A stretch of 64,000 nucleotides of DNA, taken from positions 10,416,001 through 10,480,000 of the forward strand of contig OY969916.1 of NCBI GenBank assembly GCA_963704535.1. Reading direction: 5' to 3'. Below are positions 1 to 6,041 of the stretch, in pieces. The notes under the pieces are model-generated. The model had not been told where the DNA came from, did no database searches, and was given only the letters and a program-made list of their open reading frames with translations. The translations under genes were made by a program, and so were the position numbers. Every line of letters starts with the position of its first letter. The stretch's first letter is position 1. This stretch comes from G963704535 sp963704535. Lineage in GTDB: Bacteria; Chloroflexota; Chloroflexia; Chloroflexales; Roseiflexaceae.

Positions 1-1
1 G

Positions 2-73
2 CTGCGCGCCCTCAAGCGAACGACGATCCGTGGCCGCAAGATCGCGCCGAGCACGACTAGGCCGAAGCGGTGA
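2..73 (+). CDS. C-terminal tail of an upstream gene cut by the window edge
   Basis: One frame is open from base 2 to a TGA at 71-73 and encodes a very basic 23-residue tail ending in TTRPKR. The composition (alternating Arg/Lys with Gly) resembles the RNA-binding tails of DEAD-box helicases or ribosomal-associated proteins, but nothing diagnostic is visible. The other plus frames also stop soon, so the assignment rests on the basic composition and on a hairpin that follows 18 bases later. The family cannot be named from this fragment. Confidence 0.4.
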   Translation: MRALKRTTIRGRKIAPSTTRPKR

Positions 74-90
74 AGGGGTGAGGGGGTGAA

Positions 91-126
91 GGGGTGAAAG
101 GGAAAGAGATATCACCCTTTCACCCC
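91..126. terminator. 12-bp hairpin between convergent genes
   Basis: Two perfect 12-base arms, GGGGTGAAAGGG at 91-102 and CCCTTTCACCCC at 115-126, are separated by a 12-base loop. The hairpin lies between the end of the leftmost plus-strand frame and the end of the minus-strand hydrolase gene. It is made of the GGGTGAA-type dispersed repeat seen again near 58220-58265, so it could be a repeat that also works as a bidirectional terminator. Confidence 0.5.
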
Positions 127-143
127 CTCATCTTGTCATCTTG

Positions 144-965
144 TTACCATGTTCCCCCGCTCTTACTCCCCGCCCCGCGTTGGGACTGGCGCTCCCACAG
201 CGACTCGATCGCGGCGTTGAATGCGTTGGGCTGCTCCAGGTTACTCATGTGGCCGGCGTTGCGGATCTCGGTCAGGCGGCTGTTGGGGATGGCGTCGCGC
301 ATGCTCCGCGAGTCGTCCGGCGGCGTCAGCGCGTCCTCGGCGCCGACGATGATCAGCGTCGGGACGGCGATCGTCGGCAGTAGCGGCGTGGAGTCCGGGC
401 GGGCGGCCATGGCCCGCAGCGCGGCGGCGATGCCGCGGCGGTCATTGGCCTCGATGATGCGCCGCGTCTCGTCGCGCAGGGCCTGGGGCGCGGAAGGCGC
501 GAATAGCTTGGGCAACATCACGTCGGCGATGGCGCCCGGCCCCTGCTCCTCGGCCAGTTGCGCGTTCTTATGGCGGCCTTGGCGGCCCTCCTCGGTATCC
601 GGCTGGGGGCGCGTGTCGGCCAGCACCAGCGCGGCGACCCGCTCGTAGTGGCGCCGCAGGAACGCGAAGCTGATGTAGCCGCCCATCGAGAGCCCGATCA
701 GCGTGACTCGCTCCAGCCCCAGCCGGTCGAGCAGCGCGGCCAGGTCGTCGGCGTACTGGTCCATGCTGACCTCGGCGTCGCCAAGCTCGGTGGCGCCGAG
801 GCCGCGCAGGTCGGGCGCAATCACGCGGCGGCTGCTGGCTAGGGCCGCGATCTGGGGCTCCCACATTGCGCTACTGAGCGGGAAGCCGTGGACCAGCAGC
901 AGCGGCTCGCCGCCGCCCTCGTCGCGGTAGGCCATACGAATGTCGTTGATGGTGGTCGTTTGCAT
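144..965 (-). CDS. alpha/beta hydrolase (enol-lactonase-like)
   Basis: A 273-residue alpha/beta hydrolase-fold enzyme, probably cytoplasmic, since no signal peptide follows the chosen start. The oxyanion-hole motif LLLVHGFPL, the nucleophile elbow GLSMGG, the acid in GAEDALTPP and the catalytic histidine in AGHMSN occur in the expected order. Length and motif spacing match the 3-oxoadipate enol-lactonase/haloperoxidase-like branch, but the substrate cannot be read from sequence. The start is the ATG at 965, preceded by AGGAG eight bases upstream; a longer open frame to 1112 would translate repeat DNA. An extended -10 box lies about 30 bases upstream of the start. It stands alone, facing away from the chromate genes. 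Confidence 0.85.
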   Translation of the reverse strand: MQTTTINDIRMAYRDEGGGEPLLLVHGFPLSSAMWEPQIAALASSRRVIAPDLRGLGATELGDAEVSMDQYADDLAALLDRLGLERVTLIGLSMGGYISFAFLRRHYERVAALVLADTRPQPDTEEGRQGRHKNAQLAEEQGPGAIADVMLPKLFAPSAPQALRDETRRIIEANDRRGIAAALRAMAARPDSTPLLPTIAVPTLIIVGAEDALTPPDDSRSMRDAIPNSRLTEIRNAGHMSNLEQPNAFNAAIESLWERQSQRGAGSKSGGTW

Positions 966-994
966 CGGCTGCTCCTTTCTTGCTGCGTTGCGGT

Positions 995-1003
995 AGTATA
1001 TCA
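995..1003 (-). promoter_or_regulatory. extended -10 promoter for the hydrolase
   Basis: On the minus strand TGATATACT (TG-N-TATACT) lies 30 bases upstream of the hydrolase start codon. No good -35 is visible, as expected for an extended -10 promoter. Confidence 0.45.
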
Positions 1004-1022
1004 CGTTCGTGCGCGGGTTCTG

Positions 1023-1031
1023 TGCTATACT
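1023..1031 (+). promoter_or_regulatory. extended -10 box TGCTATACT, divergent
   Basis: The sequence TGTGCTATACT on the plus strand forms a divergent pair with the hydrolase promoter. The same box recurs at 16207, 19935 (minus) and, as TGCTACACT, at 26216. The nearest plus-strand gene, the first chromate transporter half, is 420 bases away across repeats, so its real target is uncertain. Confidence 0.35.
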
Positions 1032-1044
1032 CGACGGCGGATTT

Positions 1045-1092
1045 ACGTGAAACGTGAAGCGTGAAGCGTGAAACGTGAAGCGTGAAGCGTGA
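1045..1092. repeat. short tandem repeat of the CGTGAAGCGTGAAAC type
   Basis: Seven near-identical 7-base units (CGTGAAA or CGTGAAG) run head to tail. The array is related to other short-unit arrays at 2609, 5940, 41997 and 56483 and carries no open frame. Confidence 0.8.
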
Positions 1093-1128
1093 TTATCCGC
1101 ACTCCCGTGCAATAACAGACAGTCGGCA

Positions 1129-1190
1129 AAACCCTGCGGGTCTGCCGCACGGGCGCATCAAGCCGGATACGCAGCAAACTCGCAGGGTTT
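1129..1190. repeat. inverted repeat AAACCCTGCGGGT / ACTCGCAGGGTTT
   Basis: Thirteen-base arms at 1129-1141 and 1178-1190 pair with one mismatch around a 36-base centre. A related perfect palindrome occurs at 24817-24861, so this belongs to a dispersed palindromic family. Confidence 0.65.
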
Positions 1191-1220
1191 GGGGTGGCTG
1201 TGGCGGGCATTGCCACCGCG

Positions 1221-1324
1221 TGTTCGGCGGGGGCGAATACAAGATTCGCCCTTTCGATGATTTCGATGCCGCGTTGTCATTGTGTTCGGCGGGGGCGAAT
1301 ACAAGATTCGCCCTTTCGATGATT
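1221..1324. repeat. two 42-bp direct repeats, each holding a hairpin
   Basis: A 42-base sequence at 1221-1262 recurs exactly at 1283-1324. Each copy contains GGGCGAAT-acaag-ATTCGCCC, an 8-bp stem with a 5-base loop. The rest of the 350-base gap before the chromate genes shows nothing recognisable. Confidence 0.8.
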
Positions 1325-1454
1325 CTCGTCGCTGCCCGCGTTGTCGGCGGCGGGCCACCGCACCTGGCATCCGGTCGCGCTGGTATGATATGAGATGAAC
1401 ATTCCGGTATACGCAGGACTATGTTGTGTCAATGGAAAAGGATGAAACAACTGT

Positions 1455-2102
1455 ATGTCGGGCATCTCTGAGCAAGATTCGATTGCTATGGATCGTGGCC
1501 CGGGGGCGCGGGCGGGCGGGCCGCCGTCGCTGGGGAGGTTGCTGTGGGTTTGGCTGGGGCTGGGCGCGCAGTCATTCGGCGGCGGCACGGCGACGCTGTA
1601 CCTGATCAGGCGCGCGGTGGTGGAGCGGCACGGCTGGCTGACCGACGAGGAGTTCACCCGCGACTGGGCGATTTGCCAGGTGGCGCCCGGCATCAATTTG
1701 CTGGGGCTGACCACGCTGATCGGCTGGAAGGTGGCCGGCGCGCCGGGGGTGGCGCTGGCGCTGCTGGGGCTGCTGCTGCCGAGCGTGGCGATCACGGTGC
1801 TGCTGACTGCGGCCTATGCCGGCATCCGGCAACTGGCGGTGGTGCAGGAGGCGCTACGGGGGATCGTGCCGGCGACGGCCGGGCTGGGGCTGCTGATGGC
1901 GGTGAAGCTGGCTCGGCCGGTGCTGGCCGAGAGCCGGCGCGAGGGCCGCGCGATCCTGGTGTTGAGTTGGGCGCTGCTGCTGGGCAGCGGCCTGGCCGTC
2001 GCACTGTGGCGTGCGCCGGTGGTGGGCGTGCTGTGGGGCGCCGGGCTGTTGAGCGCGCTGGCCCAATGGCGCCGTAGCGCGGCAGGGGAGCCGGCGCCAT
2101 GA
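1455..2102 (+). CDS. chrA: chromate transporter, N-terminal half protein (CHR domain)
   Basis: A 215-residue membrane protein of the CHR family, whose members exchange or expel chromate across the inner membrane. It carries the characteristic FGGG motif (QSFGGGTATLYL), the WLTDEEF segment and the AxxQVAPG motif, followed by several hydrophobic helices. The length equals one CHR domain, so with the next gene it makes a short-chain pair that must work as a heterodimer. The ATG at 1455 has a weak AAAGGA site about 12 bases upstream; an in-frame ATG 12 codons later is an alternative. The stop overlaps the next start as ATGA. No regulator gene is adjacent. Substrate is inferred from family; some CHR proteins have unknown roles. 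Confidence 0.85.
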   Translation: MSGISEQDSIAMDRGPGARAGGPPSLGRLLWVWLGLGAQSFGGGTATLYLIRRAVVERHGWLTDEEFTRDWAICQVAPGINLLGLTTLIGWKVAGAPGVALALLGLLLPSVAITVLLTAAYAGIRQLAVVQEALRGIVPATAGLGLLMAVKLARPVLAESRREGRAILVLSWALLLGSGLAVALWRAPVVGVLWGAGLLSALAQWRRSAAGEPAP

Positions 2103-2608
2103 TCGATCCGCTGACCTATTTCTGGCTGCTGCTCAAGGCTTCGATCTTCTCGACCACCGGCTCCGGCAACCTACCGATTCTGCACGCTGACCTGGTGGCG
2201 CGCGGGTGGGCCAGCGAGCGGCAGTTCGCCGAGGCGTTGGCGATCGGGCAGATCAGCCCCGGCCCGACCGGGCTGTGGGTGATCAGCTTCGGCTACCTGA
2301 CCGACGGCCTGCGCGGCGCGCTGCTGGCGCTGATCGCGATTACGCTGCCGCCGCTGGCGGTGCTGGCGGTGGACCGGCTGCACCGGCGGATCGGGGCACA
2401 CCCGGCGGTGCGTGGCTTCGTGCGCGGGTTGAGCCTGGCGGTCGTCGGCACCTTCCTGGTCGTCGTGGCCGGGCTACTGCGCGGGGCTGGCCTGGAGGCC
2501 AGCAGCCTGCTGATCGCGCTGGCGGGTTTAGCGCTGGGCGCGACGCAGCGCGTGCCGGTGGTGCTGATCCTGGCGGCGGCCGGGCTGGCGGGCGTGATCA
2601 TCTACTGA
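2099..2608 (+). CDS. chrA: chromate transporter, second half protein (CHR domain)
   Basis: A 169-residue partner of the preceding gene, translationally coupled through the ATGA overlap. It shows the second-half CHR signature: TGSGNLPIL near the start, then ALAIGQISPGPTGLW, followed by hydrophobic helices to the C-terminus. Split CHR proteins of this size insert in opposite orientation and form one transporter. The two halves are clearly diverged, so this is an established pair and not a recent split of one gene. Confidence 0.85.
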   Translation: MIDPLTYFWLLLKASIFSTTGSGNLPILHADLVARGWASERQFAEALAIGQISPGPTGLWVISFGYLTDGLRGALLALIAITLPPLAVLAVDRLHRRIGAHPAVRGFVRGLSLAVVGTFLVVVAGLLRGAGLEASSLLIALAGLALGATQRVPVVLILAAAGLAGVIIY

Positions 2609-2850
2609 TGCGTGTTGCGTGTTGCGTGTTGCGTGGCGTCCGGGCGGCCACGGAGGGCCTGCCCTACAGGTGCTTGGTTCTTCGGGGTTCGGTGGGGGCG
2701 TATGCAATACGTGGGCGTATGCAATACGCCCTTACGTGCTCTGGCTCGATGCTTGGCCGTCTATCCTCCATCCTCCCCGTCACCTTGTCACCTTGTCATC
2801 TTGTCATCTTGTCATCTTGTCATCTTGTCGGAGGTTAGGTACGCACCGGG
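2609..2850. repeat. composite of three dispersed repeat families
   Basis: Immediately after the chromate stop codon lie a tandem CGTGTTG array (2609-2636) and one copy of the GGCCACGGAGGGCCTGCC repeat (about 2650). Two closely spaced copies of GGGCGTATGCAATACG (near 2700-2735) and a run of 10-base TTGTCATC/TTGTCACC units (2780-2828) follow. No open frame or promoter is convincing here. The same families recur at 5829, 26229, 34270 and 49978. Confidence 0.8.
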
Positions 2851-3597
2851 ATGAGTACAGGTACTCGTAAACAGATCAGGATTCTGGGCGTCGCCGTCGA
2901 TGACGTGACCGAGGACGAGGCGCTAGAGCGGATTGCGGGCTTCGTCGCTCGTGGTGGGCCGCACCAGGTCGTGACGCTGAACCCGGAGTTTGTGATGGAG
3001 GCGCGCCGGAGCACGGCGTTCCGGCGCGTGCTGGCGGCGGCCGACCTGGCGACGCCCGACGGCTTTGGGCTGCTGCTGGTGGCGCGCTGGCGCGGGACGC
3101 CGCTGCGCGAGCGGGTCACTGGGGTTGCGCTGACGCAGCGGATCGCGGCGCGGGCGGCCGAGCGGGGCTGGTCGCTGTTTCTGCTGGGTGCCGCGCCGGG
3201 CATTGCCGAGCGGGCTGCGGCGGCGCTTCAGGGCGCCTATGCCGGGCTGCGGATCGCGGGCTGCTACGCCGGCTCGCCGCGCGGCGTGGAGGAGCCAGAC
3301 CTTCGGGCGCGCATCGCCGCCGCGCGCCCCGACATCCTGCTGGTCGCCTATGGGCACCCGGCGCAGGATCTGTGGATCGCCCGCAATCAGCCGCTGCTGC
3401 GCGTGCCGGTGGCGATCGGCGTCGGCGGCACGTTTGACGAGCTGGCGGGCGTGGTCCCGCACACGCCGGGCTGGATGCAGCGGCTGGGGCTGAAGTGGTT
3501 GCACCGGCTGATCCGGCAGCCGTGGCGCTGGCGGCGGATCGTGGTGGCGGTGCCGCTGTTTCTGTGGAGTACGCTGCGCGAGCGCCGGCGTTCATAG
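2851..3597 (+). CDS. WecG/TagA/CpsF family glycosyltransferase
   Basis: A 248-residue enzyme of the family that transfers N-acetylmannosamine or a related sugar from a nucleotide donor onto an undecaprenyl-linked acceptor in wall or capsule assembly. The family blocks are complete: TLNPEFVMEA, the ATPDGFG loop with its catalytic-type Asp, GHPAQDLW, and GVGGTFDELAG followed by the basic C-terminal segment GLKWLHRLIRQPWRWRR. There is no signal peptide; the basic tail usually docks on the membrane. It stands alone after a repeat block, far from the glycan locus to the right. The start at 2851 follows repeat DNA with a GGAGG about 20 bases upstream. Confidence 0.9.
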   Translation: MSTGTRKQIRILGVAVDDVTEDEALERIAGFVARGGPHQVVTLNPEFVMEARRSTAFRRVLAAADLATPDGFGLLLVARWRGTPLRERVTGVALTQRIAARAAERGWSLFLLGAAPGIAERAAAALQGAYAGLRIAGCYAGSPRGVEEPDLRARIAAARPDILLVAYGHPAQDLWIARNQPLLRVPVAIGVGGTFDELAGVVPHTPGWMQRLGLKWLHRLIRQPWRWRRIVVAVPLFLWSTLRERRRS

Positions 3598-3607
3598 GTA
3601 CGCGACT

Positions 3608-3616
3608 TGCTATGGT
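3608..3616 (+). promoter_or_regulatory. extended -10 candidate upstream of the 3696 gene
   Basis: TGCTATGGT lies about 80 bases before the next start codon and matches the TGC-TAT core of the other extended -10 boxes in the window. No clear -35 is present. Confidence 0.3.
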
Positions 3617-3695
3617 ATCGTTCTAATGAATTTTGACGTTCACCGCCAACAACCGCCCCTACATCCAAATCGTTGCCGAGAGAGGCAGGAGAAAT

Positions 3696-4206
3696 ATGGA
3701 GAGCGAGCACCTCGCGACCTATTTGAACGATCATCTGGCTGGCTCTGTGATGGCCCTGGAGCTTCTGGAGAACCTTGAGGGAGAGCATGCCGGCACGGCC
3801 CTGGAGGGCTTCCTGGCCGAGCTGCGCGCCGATATCACGGTCGATCAGCAGGAGCTTGAGGCGCTGTTGGAGCAACTGAACGTCGCCAAGAGCCGCCCGC
3901 GTAGAGTGGCCGCATGGCTCACCGAGAAGGCCAGTGAACTCAAGCTGCGGCTGGACGACCCGGCCCACGGGGCCTTGCGCCTGCTCGAAAGCCTGGAGGT
4001 CCTGGTCGTCGGCATCGAGGGGAAGCGGGCACTGTGGCGGGCCTTGGAGTTCTGCTGCCGAGGTCGAGCCCGCGCTCCGGGCGGCCGATTATGCGCGCCT
4101 GGCGCAGCGGGCCGAGGAGCAGCACGACCGGGTGGAGCTGGCACGGCTGGACGCCGCTAAGGCGGCGCTGGGGGCGGCGTCCTACAGCAAAGAGCAGGGT
4201 AGGTAA
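3696..4206 (+). pseudogene. ferritin-like helical protein with a frameshift
   Basis: A helical, acidic protein starting at the ATG at 3696, after AGGAG six bases upstream. The first frame reads LATYLNDHLAGSVMALELL and remains convincing to about residue 118. The same style of protein then continues in the +1 frame (EVEPALRAADYARLAQRAEE to a TAA at 4206). If the original frame is followed it becomes Gly/Arg/Ala-rich low-complexity sequence to 4160. A phase change near 4045-4060 is therefore likely, either a sequence error or a decayed gene. The length (about 170 residues) and helix pattern resemble four-helix ferritin-like proteins, but no metal-binding set is obvious. Confidence 0.6.
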
Positions 4207-4251
4207 GGCGGCAGGTCGAGCGGGGCGCCCTGTTCAAATAAGGCCGTGCTC

Positions 4252-4309
4252 AGACCTGACAGGTCTTGTGGAAGGCATCGAAAGCGCCTGAGCCAGACCT
4301 GTCAGGTCT
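4252..4309. repeat. AGACCTGACAGGTCT palindrome pair
   Basis: Two 15-base near-palindromes, AGACCTGACAGGTCT (4252-4266) and AGACCTGTCAGGTCT (4295-4309), flank a 28-base centre. They could fold as one long hairpin and so act as a terminator between convergent genes. The second arm also supplies the last codons and TGA of the esterase gene on the minus strand. A second copy at 15924-16080 is interrupted by other DNA. Confidence 0.8.
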
Positions 4310-5363
4310 TAGTTGACGCCTCTTCCGGCCCCCACAGCGCCTCCAGGCCGCGCCACACGTCGTCGCGCCAGGCGGGGTAGTTGTGGCCGCCGCTGTACTC
4401 GCGGTAAGCGACATCGTAGCCGCGTGAGGCTAGCAGGGCGTGCATACGCTGGTTGGCCCCCAGCAGCCCCTCGAACCGACCGGCGTCCATCCAGATCTTG
4501 ATCGGCAGGGTCGGCCCATCGCGAACCATGTCGGTGATCACGAAGTCGCGCCTCCTGAACCGAAACGCGCCGGACTGACTCAACACCCGACCGAAGACTT
4601 GGGGCGCGCGTAGCGCCGTGTACAGCGCGGTAGCCCCGCCCAACGATGCGCCCAGCAGCCCGTAGGCGCCGGGGGACACTTCAACATCCAGCAGGTCTAG
4701 ATTCTCGCGGGCCAGCGGCAGCACACGGCGCAGAATGAAGTTGACCGTGGCGTCGTTGCAGGAGTACTCAAGCTCGCGCTCGCGGCCGCCGCTGTCGACT
4801 AGGGCCAGGGCCAGCGGGCGGATGCGCCGCTGGTCGATCAGGCTATCAACCAGGCTGGCCAGCCTGGCGCGGCGCAGGTAGTCGCGCCCATCGAGCACCA
4901 CCAGCAGCGGCGCCGGCCCAGCGACGGGCGGTCGGTAGAGCAAGACCGCGCGGCCGGCGCCGGCAGCCATGCCGTCGGTTGGGACGACGTGGCGCGTGAC
5001 GCTGCCGCGCGGTACGTTGCGCCGTGGGCGCGCCAGGGGCGTCGGCGCCGCGCCGGGCATGTAGAAGTAGTGGTTGAAGGAGCCGACGCCGTTGGGCGTT
5101 CGCTGCCGGTTGAACGGGTCCGGTAGCCGCTCCTGGCCGCGCACATAGATATACTCGACATAAGCGTCATGCGGGAGTGCCAGCCGGTGTGCCCATACCT
5201 GCGGCGCGATCTCGGCGGGCGGCGGCGAGCGATCCTCGTCCCAGGCGTTGAAATCGCCGATCAGCAGCGGGGCGCCCTGGCCGTACCAGATCAGCGTGGC
5301 GGTCTCGCCATCGATCAGCGGCGTGCCCTCGCGCTGTGCGCGGTCGAGCAGCGTCTCGGTCAT
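4302..5363 (-). CDS. esterase of the enterochelin-esterase type with N-terminal E-set domain
   Basis: A 353-residue protein. The first 110 or so residues resemble an E-set/CBM48-like domain (LLIGDFNAWDEDRSP, then PDPFNRQRTPNG), and the rest is an alpha/beta hydrolase of the PF00756 esterase family. The nucleophile elbow is GASLGG, the likely acid lies in KIWMDAGRFEGL, and the histidine in SGGHNYPAW. This architecture is that of cytoplasmic Fes-type enterobactin esterases and related carbohydrate esterases; no siderophore gene is nearby, so the substrate is open. It overlaps the upstream acetyltransferase stop by ATGA, so the pair is co-translated. Its C-terminal STKT and stop codon lie inside a dispersed repeat. 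Confidence 0.85.
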   Translation of the reverse strand: MTETLLDRAQREGTPLIDGETATLIWYGQGAPLLIGDFNAWDEDRSPPPAEIAPQVWAHRLALPHDAYVEYIYVRGQERLPDPFNRQRTPNGVGSFNHYFYMPGAAPTPLARPRRNVPRGSVTRHVVPTDGMAAGAGRAVLLYRPPVAGPAPLLVVLDGRDYLRRARLASLVDSLIDQRRIRPLALALVDSGGRERELEYSCNDATVNFILRRVLPLARENLDLLDVEVSPGAYGLLGASLGGATALYTALRAPQVFGRVLSQSGAFRFRRRDFVITDMVRDGPTLPIKIWMDAGRFEGLLGANQRMHALLASRGYDVAYREYSGGHNYPAWRDDVWRGLEALWGPEEASTKT

Positions 5364-5815
5364 GAGGCTGCGATCCATTTCGTCATCAGGAAGCGGTCGT
5401 GGTCCTCGAAGCCAGCCCGCCGGTAGACCTGTTGCGCCACTGTATTGGCCCGTTCGACCTCCAGATGCAGCGCGTTGACGCCCAGGTCCCGGCATACCTG
5501 CTCCAAAAACGCTAGCGCGTACCTGCCCACACCCTGGCCGCGATGGCTGGCGCGGATGTAGAGTTCGTCGATGAAGGCGTCGCGCCCGTGGTACTCTAGA
5601 CTGTAGCCGAGCGCCAGGACGACGTAGCCGACAGCCGTGGTTCCATCGCAGATCAGCCAGGCCCGACCGAACGCCGGGTCGCCCAGGAGCTTCTCCAGCG
5701 CGGCGCGGGCGGCATCGTGCTCGAAAGGAAACTGATCGAACGCATAGTACTCCTGGATGAACACCAGCAAGGCTTCGATATCGGTCATTTCCGCGAGCTT
5801 GAAGGTCGGCTCCAA
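5360..5815 (-). CDS. GNAT-family N-acetyltransferase
   Basis: A 151-residue GNAT. The acetyl-CoA binding motif A is visible as LYIRASHRGQGVGRYAL, followed by LEVERANTVAQQVYRRAGF, the classical motif B region. The best start is a TTG at 5815, with AGGAGG six bases upstream, giving an N-terminus MEPTFKLAEMTDIEALL typical of the family; the first ATG in frame is nine codons later. The longer open frame to 6013 merely translates repeats. It forms a two-gene operon with the esterase. The substrate is unknown. Confidence 0.85.
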   Translation of the reverse strand: MEPTFKLAEMTDIEALLVFIQEYYAFDQFPFEHDAARAALEKLLGDPAFGRAWLICDGTTAVGYVVLALGYSLEYHGRDAFIDELYIRASHRGQGVGRYALAFLEQVCRDLGVNALHLEVERANTVAQQVYRRAGFEDHDRFLMTKWIAAS

Positions 5816-5828
5816 GGATGGCCTCCTT

Positions 5829-6041
5829 CCTTTCCTGGCAAGATGACAAGATGACAAGATGAAGGGGTGACGAGGAATTGAGAATTGAGAATTGATAATT
5901 GAGAACCTGTAGGGCAGGCCCTCCGTGGTCGCCCGGACGCCACGCAACATGCAACACGCAACACGATGAGCGGATAGAGAGCGGATATTCACGCAACACG
6001 CATCACGCATCACATTTCACGTTTCACGGTTCTGGGCGGTG
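5829..6041. repeat. composite repeat block between two minus-strand genes
   Basis: About 210 bases made almost wholly of dispersed repeats: AAGATGACAAG units, GAATTGAGAATTGAG units, a reverse copy of the CCTGTAGGGCAGGCCCTCCG element, and ACGCAACACGCAACACG and ATTTCACGTTTCACG arrays. No gene or clear promoter is visible, so transcription of the GNAT-esterase pair must start inside this block or upstream. Confidence 0.8.

Noticed and set aside
5364..5999. Long N-terminal extension of the esterase gene
   Set aside because: It translates the acetyltransferase gene in another frame and the repeat block. The coupled ATGA start at 5363 is far better.
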